From: Asparagopsis taxiformis
Taxonomy: Eukaryota; Rhodophyta; Florideophyceae; Bonnemaisoniales; Bonnemaisoniaceae
NCBI GenBank assembly: GCA_030407315.1
Contig: JALQPE010001673.1
Location: 1 to 64,000, forward strand
Reading direction: 5' to 3'
Length of the DNA stretch: 64,000 nt
Shown: positions 36,746 to 46,004 of the stretch, piece after piece
Layout: every line of letters starts with the position of its first letter
Numbering within the stretch: position 1 is the first letter of the stretch
Notes under the pieces: generated by a model
Told to the model about the DNA's origin: nothing
The model's database searches: none
Seen by the model: only the letters and a program-made list of their open reading frames with translations
Position numbers and translations under genes: made by a program

Positions 36746-39241
36746 GTGACGCACAGTCACCGGACCCAGATGTCACGCGCTGGTTGGCCGTGGCCAAATG
36801 GCAACGTACACAACCAGACCGATATATCGCTACGAGTGTACGCTGACCACGGCGCGTGCGCCGTGCCGGAAGGGATGGACGCAAATCGGGCGGGAGCCAA
36901 TAGAAACACCAGGGATGTCGACATCCAGGGTGATCGCCCTGACGTATTCTTCCCCTTCTGGGTGAAGTAATGTAGGGTCAATAACCCGCCTAAGGCGCGT
37001 ACCCCCCCCTTCCTGAACCCCCTCTGCCACGTCGAGGGAGCAATCAATGGACCGCGGCCGAACCTGCAAACCTTTCTTCCTAGGAAGCCCCCTGTGTTTC
37101 CGTGCACGGAAACACCTAGTGATTGATCGGAATCACAATGGACCAATGGTCGCGACCACCGTCAACGACGCGGGCTTCCCTATAGGAATCGCGTCGGGAC
37201 CGACTACGCACGGCCCGCCATCCTGTGGCTACGCCAACTCCCTCGTGAGTTCCAGCCTGCAAGCATTAATCATAGCCCCACGGGAGTTCCTTGTTATGCA
37301 CGCCGCGGCGACTCGCGACCCGCAACCGGGAAGGCATGGACTCCAGTATGCGACTTCATGGTCCATCATGGATGGTATGATACCATAGCGCGCAAAGTCC
37401 GAGGACACATGAGGAAGACTCTGGAATCCACCCTTCGTCCTTGCACTAAGAGTGGTCGCTATTGCGTTCGCGACTTCGCACACGTACAATTCTGAGTACG
37501 CTGGACCCCGTCGGAAACTTGGAAGGTAGTTGGTCGTGACCAGAGACATGCATTCGAGCCGGCAGCGCGCTATTACCATGGTGCGTCAGCCGCACCTCCG
37601 CAAGCCCTGCAGGGCCATGGCTAGCAACGCCAACATCGCGAGTCCGCAAGGAAATGAATGTCACCAGCAGCCCGTATCATCCCCAGTGAAACCACCCTAG
37701 GGTGTCGTTTGCAGGCCGGAGCCAGAAGCAAATTACGCCCGAGACTTAGGGAAAACTTTGCAAACTGCTCTGGGAGCAAATGGCAAATTGCAAAATTCCA
37801 TACCCCTATTGGGAGGGTGGGAAGCTAGAAGGTGCGGGGCAGTCACCCTCGATTTACATTAATGTAGTGTCCACCGATGGGCTTGAAAATCCGCACATGG
37901 ACACTCTAGGGTATGCTGAACAGCACCAGCGGCTTGGAAAAACAGTTGGCCAAGGCCGAACACCCGCGGCAAGGGCAACGCACTCGCGTAGAACCCACCT
38001 TCGCGGGACGTTCTAACGCTGATTGCGACTAGTTTTGCTAACTTTTTCGGAAGGCGTCAACGCCAGCATTCCCAGCGACTCCCGACGGTTCTGTTCGCTA
38101 TGGTTTCGAGCGAGTGGCGTTGCGATTTAACATTCGTCCTTGGACTTAGAAAATTTCGGCGATCTGCTCCCAGGTCAAATTGTGCATTACAAAAATTTGT
38201 CATCTGCGAAATTGGGCAAGATGCAACCTGAGGTGAAACACAATAACCTCAGTTTACATTAATGTAGTGTCCTCCATTGTCCTTGAAAACTCGCGCACGG
38301 GCACTCCTGAGTACGCTGAACGACGCTGGCGACTTGGAAAACCAGTTGGCCTAGGCCATCATCCATTTCGAGGTCGCCGCGCTCGAGAGGATTTCGCCTA
38401 AGTCGAGTGCCCTATCACCGATGGCGGCCAATTCTCCTAACTAGTACAGAAGGCGATGACATTAGCGTCGCCCGCGACTGGCAGCAGCCCTACCCGCAGT
38501 AACTCTGAACAACTTGCGTTGCGGCACAACATTCGTCTTCGGACTTGGAGATATTTTGCACTTGCCCTCAGAGCAGTGGCAGAATGTAATTGTCCGCGAG
38601 GGGATGCACGTACCTTGGAACTCTCGACACGCGTGCGTGGATGGTCGCACGGCCCCTCGACTTCCGTCCAGTGGGAACTCTATTGCCAGTTCCATGCGCG
38701 AGAGCGATTCTCACTCACCGGCTTGCCGGTAAAGATTGTCACTGCGGCTATCGAGCCGCCGGACAAAGGCAATGACGTCTTGCAAGAGAGCGTCAGTTCG
38801 GATGGCGAATTCAGTTTAATTCGCGCAACAGCGAAGGCCGTAGCCACGCATCGCCCAAGAGCGTAAGGCGACTAGCGGCGAAGGCCATCGCGAACGGCCA
38901 TTATTATGGCACATCATAGCCCCCGGGACACGGTTTCTCACCCACGGGGTGAGTTTTCATCCGACTCCCGAGGGACCTCTTTTGTAGCAAGGGTTAGGTG
39001 ATGCGTAATTCCTACCCTCGTTGCATAAAGGAAATCATTTGGAAACTCAGCTTTATTGTCGCACACCTACAATGGCTCTCTATACGCGGGTATTAACTGT
39101 CAAAGATTACCTTAGGGTATCAGTTGCTACTACGCGCTTCGAACGGGCTGCGACTAACGGCGCGTACGAGTCCGACGAGTCGGCCTGTCCTTGTTAATTG
39201 GAGACCCCACGCTCGCTGAAGGGGAAGAGGGCTGAGCCCTT
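36746..39241. other. Element D spacer between pol and antisense gene
   Basis: About 2.5 kb with no supported gene. It includes two full diverged units of a roughly 400-bp tandem repeat and a partial third, starting near 37742, 38147 and 38547; the full units carry the palindrome TACATTAATGTA (about 37857 and 38256). A role in transcript ending, packaging or promoter activity for the antisense gene is possible but not shown. Confidence 0.65.
37742..38560. repeat. Diverged ~400-bp tandem repeats in element D
   Basis: Matching blocks recur at about 400-bp spacing: GACTTAG... with a CTGCTC block, TTTACATTAATGTAGTGTCC, a GCTTGAAAA/CCTTGAAAA block, GCTGAAC, and GGCTTGGAAAA/GACTTGGAAAA followed by CAGTTGGCC. 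Divergence is substantial, so the duplication is much older than this insertion. Confidence 0.65.
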
Positions 39242-42200
39242 TTACGCCCTCGGGCGACTCGTTGCCCCGCCGCCGCCACTGCGGCCGCGACTGTCGCCAC
39301 CGGTGACGTCACATTGAGGCGACGCGTGCGCGCGTGGGCGATCGAGGGTCTTCAACGACTTGCACGGACTCTCCACCCGGGGAACTGCGTCGGTGGGTCT
39401 AGGAGTTGCCTCCTTTATGCCCTCAGACTCTTTTTCAGTACCCCCAGCGGTGGCGACACCAGTAACACCCGTCGCCGTAGGAGTAGCAACCGCGGAGGTT
39501 GGCTTACTCGTGGCGGGTTCGACCACAGCCACAGCCGTAGCAGTTCCCGCTGCTGTCGGGGCAGGAGCGACTGAGGTCGTCGCCTTGACAGCTTCGACTG
39601 CCATTGGGTCGGCCGGAGCAGAACCACCCGACGCTACCGCATCGGAAGCGCCCCTAGCCGACGGTGTAGGAGCGTTGGCAACGGGACGCGCGGCCATGAC
39701 CGTCCCAAGAGGGGCTGTTATCGTCTCTTCAGACGTGGCCGCCGGGGCAGTCGCTGCACCCGAGGGTGACGCGGCGGGGACCCCCCGCCCGTGTAAGAAC
39801 GCCATACCTGGGAAGGCACGCGCGAGCGCGTTACCAGGGAGGGGGCGTGACCCTTCAACGTCTGCTTGGCGAACGCGTAGGTCTTCTACCGTCATGATGG
39901 CGCGTGCGGCCCTAGCGCATATCGTGTTGGACTGCTGGTGCAGATCCCAGACCTGACAGAGCGCGCTCTGCAGGGCTAACTCCTGTTCCGCCAAATCACG
40001 CGCGTACCCCAGCCGGCTCTTGAACAAGTCATCGTGCTTTCGCTTCAGCAGCGTGTTCTCAGCCATCAATTCTGCTCGCAGAGTTTCCTTCTCGCCCTTA
40101 ACCGTCGCCAAGGCAGCTTCGGCTGATACTCGCGCCGCTTTGCTTTGTGCCAATCGCTCTCGGCCCGCAGACACCGCGCGCTGGAGCTCTTCCACGCGCT
40201 TTTCCAAGGCCGAAGCATGCACAGTCATATCGGATGGGAGGGAACGGTCGGACGGCCGCGGCCGAGTAACCGACGACGGACCGGCTGAATCAGCCGGGAC
40301 AGGCTCAACGGTGGCTATTTCTGCCGACGCGTCTGTGGCCGCCGGAGGACGCGCTGACCGGGGACCCGCGACGGGCAAGCCCGTTTCTTCCCGCGGAAGG
40401 AGAGGACGGCCGCCATGGGTCTGATACGATATGCAGTCCTCCACGAGTCGCCCTAGGGTAACGTAATCCCACCCCCTGGCCATCCAACCTCCCATAAGGG
40501 GTTGCGCGGCAGTGTATTCGAGGACCCTAAGGGGGATGCCCAACTCGAGGCGTACTCCGAACAGGTACGACGATAAGTCGATCGAATGCGAGACCGGGTC
40601 CATTGGTACCCACTTGCTCAGCCGACGCGTCGGTTCGTAAGGAGAATTGGGTAGCGGCACGATGTCCACCGTCTCCCACGGGAATGTTTCGTGCAAACGA
40701 TAGAAATGCTCGAGCAACTCGGGCGTGACATCGAAGCACTCGAAATTGCGGATGAGTCCGCTAGGCCAGATGGGTGCCTCGACGCCCAAAGAGCGTATCT
40801 TCTTGAACATCTCCTCAGGGACTTGGTGCATGCGGTTTTGCGCCACAATATTCTCCAACCACGTCGCGGCGTAGTAGCACACCCACTCCGTATGGGCCAT
40901 CTTGTCCAAAACCCTCGCGAGGGTACCCCCGTCCGAGCTCACCAGGTGTGACGCTGCATAGCGGTACACGAGCGGCATCGGGAACAAGACCTCCCATTCG
41001 GGGATTTCCATCCAACGGGGTATGCGAGCATAGTAACGTCGGCGCAACCTGGTCGGGATGCGCACGTATTCGACGTCCTTGAACGTTATGACGTAACCCC
41101 GCGGACCCGGCCGGAGATGCAGCGGTTGGTTACTTGTTTGAGGAAACGTGCGCCGACGTTCGTCGCGATACTCCCCACCCCACCGCTGGCGAATCCAGCG
41201 CACTGGGAACATTGGAGCCTGGTCCGCCAGTAGACGAATGTCCACCTCAGCGAAATCGTCAACCAACGCCCCAAGTTGGTCTAATTTGATCCAACGGGCG
41301 ATCATTCGAACCATTGGTTCGTCTTCTGGTTCACTGAGGTGATACACGTCGCTCGGGAAGTTGGCCGGGATGGTGATACGGCATCGGCCATGCTCCATGC
41401 GCTTGCGCATTACTTGATCCGCCACGGCGGCTCCGTGAGTTCCTTTGATGCATTCGAACCGTTCCAGGACGGGGCGGCGCAACGGCAAGCGTCCGTATGA
41501 CTCGTAGCTGCGGTAACCGGGTGCGCGCGAGAGCTCGTGCCCGAAGGCGTCCTGATGATGGATGAAGGATTGCGTGTGAAGCGTCCGCATCCATTCCACC
41601 ACCCTCGTCTCATGCCCAGGGGCAACTCCAGCCGACGGGGCTACCGGAGGTTTCGTCAACCATAAAGGCCGCGGCGCCCGCGGGGACGGTGACCCGTAAT
41701 AAGGATCTCGTCGCGTCCCTTGAGACTCCGGGGTTCCCCCGGTTAATTGAGAGTGTCCGGGGATGTCTGCCGTCTTGCCCGAGGGCAAAGTGTTGACCAG
41801 GTTCAACACCTCACCCAGCTTGGCGGCCATGGCCGGTGACTCAGCTTCGCCAACGAGGCGAGCCAACGCAGAGTACACTTGTCCCCCAGCGGGGCCGGGA
41901 CGGATCCCGCAGATGACTCCCCAGGGAGACGGCCACGATTACCGTCACTTGTGATTCTCGGCGGAGCCGGTACCGAAGGGGAGACGCCCCGTCCCTGTCG
42001 ACCGGGAGTTTGGCCCCCCCCTGGCTGCAGTGGAGCCAAAACGCGGAGGGCGGTTGCCGCCACCTGTGGGGGTGAAATACGAAACACCCGAGGGGATGAC
42101 AGAATCGCGCGCAGGCCGCGGCCGTGGGTGGTTATAGTAATAACTTGGCATCACTTCAGTCCCCGCATAAGGGTCAGAAAAGCCTTGCGTGGCTGCTGCG

Positions 42201-42469
42201 GCAGGAGCATAGAGGTCAAGATAAGAGCCCGGCAACGGTTGATGGGCTGCCGCGCGCGCTGTCACCGCCGAGGCGGTATTGGTCGGAGTACTCGTTGCAG
42301 GCAACGAGCGAGTAGACTCCCGAGGGTTGTTGTCGACGTCGCCTTTCGCGTCGGGATGCGGAGGCGTCATGATTCCCCACTCGCTGAATTGGATCGGGAT
42401 AGGGGAAACGGAAGTGACGAGTCGCTGTGAGGAGGAAGAGAAGGAAGGTGGGGGAGTTGATGGATACAT
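39242..42469 (-). CDS. Element D antisense gene (878-codon main frame plus N-terminal part)
   Basis: Main frame 41878-39242. An N-terminal Pro/Ser-rich part starts at ATG 42469 in the same frame and is separated by stops near 41940-41947, possibly a pair of compensating frameshifts. Core motifs shared with C and A/E: IPANFPSDVY (about 41350-41380), FPMPLVYRYAAS (about 40960-40995), HTEWVCYYAATWLENIV (about 40850-40900). A coiled coil follows (ALEKRVEELQRAVSAGRERL, about 40220-39960), then an Ala/Thr/Val-rich linker and an Arg/Gly end. It stops 2.5 kb from pol. No known enzyme motif or membrane span is evident; the function is unknown. Confidence 0.82.
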
Positions 42470-42498
42470 GATACCTGCGCGCAGGAGCGCGCCAGTTT

Positions 42499-42511
42499 AA
42501 GAAGGGGAGAG
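42499..42511 (+). other. Polypurine tract (element D)
   Basis: AAGAAGGGGAGAG directly before the 3' LTR at 42512. Confidence 0.8.
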
Positions 42512-43785
42512 TGTGGGACTCGTCCCGTATTGCGCTGCGAGCGGTCGCGGGGGGGACAATTCCAGGCGTCTGGAATGGGCGCCAGGAAGGGTCGCGTAAG
42601 CGGTACGCTCGAGAGCGTGAGTGGGTGCTCGATAGGGAATCAGCCGCGAAGAGCCGCGTTGGGAATCAATGGCCGCGGTGACGTGGCAAGGCAATTGTCG
42701 CCCAAGGGCGAATGGGCGCGTGCCGCCTTGCATTGGCACCGGGCCACATTGCTTGCGCGGGACCCTTCGGCGAGCGTGCAACGTGTAGCGATATAGGCGC
42801 GATTAGTCACACACGTGTGCGAGCGGGAGGATTCTCCCGTTACAGTTGTGCACGTGTATGTTACGGCTAGCCGTTTCTATTAGTTTACACGTAGCAACGT
42901 AGCAGCTTACTCTGTAAGGCCCCTGGGCCACATAAACACCCCACAAGGTCCATTGGACGCCGGACCGGGACCATTGGTCCTGGTCCGGTCCCGGCAGTCT
43001 CGTTGACCATTTAAGGTCAACGGATTGACCACTAAGCTACAATAAAGGTAGATCGTCTCGGTTCCAAATCTTTCGACCGTGGTCGTTTAACTTACAACTA
43101 AACGGCGGCGGCAGTTCCCTTACCGGATACCCGCTGCTCCGTTTCGATCTCCAATTGGGGATCGCTCGCACATTTCCCCAATTGCCCGCCGCGAGCCTCC
43201 TCCGGCGGGGGTGCACGTGGATTGCCCTAGGGCATTTCGTCTCCACGGTAGTGGAGAACCTTCCCGCTTCTTTTAACGCCGCTAGGCGACCGGGAGGGGC
43301 CTTCCGCCCACCGGGACAAGGCTGCCGACTGGGAGTGCTGTCGGTTGGCACCCCCAGCCGGTCAACCGAAGCCAACGCCCGCAGGCTTTTCAAACGGTCC
43401 CGACCGCTGCCGTCAGTGGTATCACAGTTGCGGAATACGTCGTGTGAAAACCACGCGTGGAGGCGACCACAATCCCCGCGGGGATCCATCGCGCTAAGTG
43501 CCTAGTTAACCCTTGAGTGGGTTGAGGACGGCCACAGCCGATAGATCCCTCCGGCAGGTTAGATCCAGCCGTCCCGGACCCCGCTCTACCACCCGCTACC
43601 GGGTTGGGAGACAGGTGTCCGGGCTCCGAGGGATCGATCCACCCGACACAGCCCTCGGGCTACTAGGATCGCACGAGGCGTCAACCTCGTGGAATCGGCG
43701 CTCTCACTCGTGAGTTCGAAGCCTTATCCCTATCCTCTAATCCTCCTCGGAGGTATAATCCATCTACAAGGGCTAAGGTCCTACA
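42512..43785 (+). repeat. Element D 3' LTR
   Basis: 1,274 bp, the same length as the 5' LTR and nearly identical; followed by ATCCT at 43786-43790. Confidence 0.96.
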
Positions 43786-43817
43786 ATCCTTTACTAACTT
43801 CTCTATCTTTACACTAG

Positions 43818-44493
43818 AATCATCTACCATAGGATCACCTGGGGGTTGAAACGTAAAATAAGTGGTGGTTGTGGTTCCTCCAAGAAGCTGAAGGATGTTC
43901 CCGTTGGTTCCACCAGCTGTGGAATCGAAGTCGATCGTATTTTGGAATTTGATGATGATTCCACGGTTGATGGAACCATCGCCGGTGTAACTCCTACAAT
44001 ATTGGGGAAAGGTCGGAATCAATTTAGCGAGTTTTTGCCCTTGCATGTCGTTTTCTGTTGGACTCTGCCAAAGAAAAGCACTGATATCGTTACAGTCGCT
44101 ATGGTACTCCCACAAGGTGTCATGGATTCCATGTTTGAAGTGGATGTTGTAGACGGTGGAATGGTGTTGGAACTGAAAATGTAATAGCCAAGTGCAATTT
44201 CAGTGCACGAGGAATTGCATACTAAATGGTTTACGCAAGGAAATTCTATGAACTACGTAGATATTAGAGGGAATGCGTTTGAAAAATCGTTGAAGCTGAA
44301 GCGATCTAACGCTCATGAGAAACTATTCTCGCGCGCGCGATTCCCACTGCCGTTTACTGTGCGTCCAGAAATCTTTGAACAGCAAAATATGATAACCCCA
44401 CCATCCTCCGTAGCTGTCGTTTATGTTGACCTTATTTCATCTAAATCTGACTACGGGATATCACGGAACAGTAATACGCTTGAAAAGCTTTAG
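43818..44493 (+). pseudogene. Gene X second exon, with a frameshift and two adjacent nonsense codons
   Basis: Begins after the ACACTAG acceptor. The frame delivered by the first exon meets a stop after about ten codons; the main frame (from about 43846) differs by one base, probably at the GGGGG run near 43842. It reads through FSEFLPLHVVFCWTLPKK and MVLPQGVMDSMFEVDVVDGG to TAA TAG at 44182-44187. It then stays open in the same frame to about 44492 with HEELHTKWFTQGNSMNYVDI and NAHEKLFSRARFPLPFTV. Coding-like sequence on both sides of the double stop indicates one decayed gene of unrecognised family. Confidence 0.6.
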
Positions 44494-44649
44494 AGGGTCA
44501 AGTAAACTTAAACTAGTTCTGTAAATTGCATCACATCATCTTCATAAACTACTATCGTTGTAGAAAGTAAGTATATGTACTTGACGCACATCCCTGAAAA
44601 TCACCCCCACTAAAACTTAGATTAAGTCTCGTCAAGTCTGTCCGCCAGT
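44494..44649. other. Intergenic region before the allantoinase relic
   Basis: 156 bp, AT-rich, with TATATGTA-like sequence near 44572. It probably held the 3' end of gene X and the promoter of the allantoinase gene. No other feature was seen. Confidence 0.5.
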
Positions 44650-45245
44650 ATGGCAGATGAAAGCCAAAGACAGCGAAGTGACGAATCATCTACAGCTTTA
44701 CCGATTGATGCACCTCGCTCACCAATCAGGGGTCTTCTTCTACCGCTACTACCCAATTTGTGTGCTATCCTGATCACATTCGCCCCCCTTTTCAAAGATG
44801 TCAATTCATTCATGCACAAGTTCTTGAATGAGACAGGGTTGGCTTGGCTAATGTGCATGTCCACCCGATGATATTTCCCAAACCACCATACGTTTTGTTC
44901 TCAACAAATGTCTTACTTACCTCGGCGGCAATTTCTCCAGCCTATATCTCTGTTTCAATTCACGATAAAATTGCATCATTACAACCATCTCTCATCGGAT
45001 CCGCGTTTGCTGGAGATATTGTTGATGTTTCCCCGCTTTTGATTATGCCAGGATTGATTGACCCGCACGTACATATCAATTCACCGGGTAGAGATGCATG
45101 GAAAGGTTTTGATACAGCCTCTCGTGCAGCTGCAGCTGGCGGCACGACAACCGTTCTTGATATGCCATTGAATAATATTCCTTCCACGGTCAATAAGGGT
45201 GCACTATTACAAAAGATCAAAGCACTAGCGGCGTCTCATGCTGTG
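44650..45245 (+). pseudogene. Allantoinase, N-terminal part, interrupted by element E
   Basis: Allantoinase (allantoin amidohydrolase, dihydroorotase-like metal-dependent family) opens the allantoin ring in purine breakdown. ATG 44650 starts a frame with a hydrophobic segment (LLLPLLPNLCAILITFAPLF), matching the N-terminal membrane or signal region of plant enzymes. A frameshift between 44832 and 44871 leads to the catalytic body: PGLIDPHVHINSPGR with metal-binding HVH, then AAAAGGTTTVLDMPLNNIPS. It runs to CATGCTGTG, where E inserted. The frame continues after E at 58718. The early frameshift suggests the copy was, or became, non-functional. Confidence 0.85.
45241..45245 (+). repeat. Target-site duplication CTGTG (left, element E)
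   Basis: CTGTG at 45241-45245 and again at 58718-58722. Removing E and one copy rejoins the allantoinase frame exactly. Confidence 0.95.
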
Positions 45246-45905
45246 TGTAGTATACGTGGCAATTCCGAAATTGCAAATATTTACGTTTTTCCGCGGAATT
45301 CGAATCTCGGCGGACACGACCGGCGACAGCAATGCACGAACATTGCTGGCGCATGCGCGCGCGCAACCGGCACACGTGTGCAACGAACGTACTGGCAACG
45401 GCCAACGGACCAACGGGTCCCTACGTGTGACCCACAAGGTCCTTTCCCATTCGGGGACGTTACGAGCAGTGTTTACACTGTAAAGCGATGCCATCGTGGC
45501 CATATAGGTATTGGCATCGTGCCGGGAGGGAAAGGGGACAAGACAACGATCGGGCAACGGCTCTAGTCTACGACTGACTTCTACGTTTTACGTTTACGTT
45601 TTGCCTAGCGAGGCTTCGTCTCCGTCGAGCTGCGTACTCCCTACCCATCGCCGCACGTAAGGCTGATTGCGTGTAGTGCCTCCGGGCTTGGTTGAGAGCG
45701 CCTCCGGTGACGTACCACCTCGTTTGCTAACGTAATCCTCGCGTGGATTGTTGCGTCGTGACGCTCGTGTCTACTCGCTAACCACTCTACCTTCTACCGT
45801 TCTAACAATACAGTCAAACACCAGCGGGTGGACTGCTCGTTTCGTTTCGTAAGGACAGCGTGTCCGTAGCTCGTACCAGCTATCTAGAACTAACGTGGTT
45901 CCACA
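45246..45905 (+). repeat. Element E 5' LTR
   Basis: 660 bp, TGTAGTATACG...TTCCACA; similar to A's LTR with small indels, essentially identical to E's 3' LTR. Confidence 0.96.
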
Positions 45906-45906
45906 C

Positions 45907-45924
45907 TGGTCTCTCGACCTAGAA
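45907..45924 (+). other. Primer binding site (element E)
   Basis: TGGTCTCTCGACCTAGAA one base after the LTR. Confidence 0.9.
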
Positions 45925-46004
45925 GTTGCTACGAGCATAACGACAACCAACGAGGTTGAGCTCTTTTACGTTAACGAAAAGCTACGTGCTACAGACGACG
46001 GTCT

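Larger units (their letters stand above)
28434..43785 (+). mobile_element. Element D: Ty3/gypsy chromovirus with antisense gene
   Basis: 15,352 bp with two 1,274-bp LTRs and the target duplication ATCCT (28429-28433, 43786-43790). Order: LTR, primer site, gag, pol in the -1 frame with chromodomain, a 2.5-kb repeat-bearing spacer, a minus-strand gene of about 1,075 codons, polypurine tract, LTR. The LTRs differ at only about two sites by eye (A/G in AAGGGCRAATGGG and in GTAGCRATATAGG), so it inserted very recently. Each gene has only one or two lesions. Confidence 0.96.
28400..43817 (+). other. Intron of gene X, expanded from 62 nt by element D
   Basis: Donor GTAAGT at 28400. Branch site TACTAAC (43792-43798) and acceptor ACACTAG (43811-43817) lie just after element D. 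Subtracting D and one ATCCT copy leaves about 61-62 nt, a plausible short spliceosomal intron. Finding donor, branch site and acceptor on opposite sides of a TSD-bounded element is strong support. Confidence 0.8.

Noticed and set aside
43681..44115. A 144-codon minus-strand frame overlapping gene X
   Set aside because: It runs into the element D LTR and shadows the plus-strand exon, which has better coding character and a matching acceptor site.
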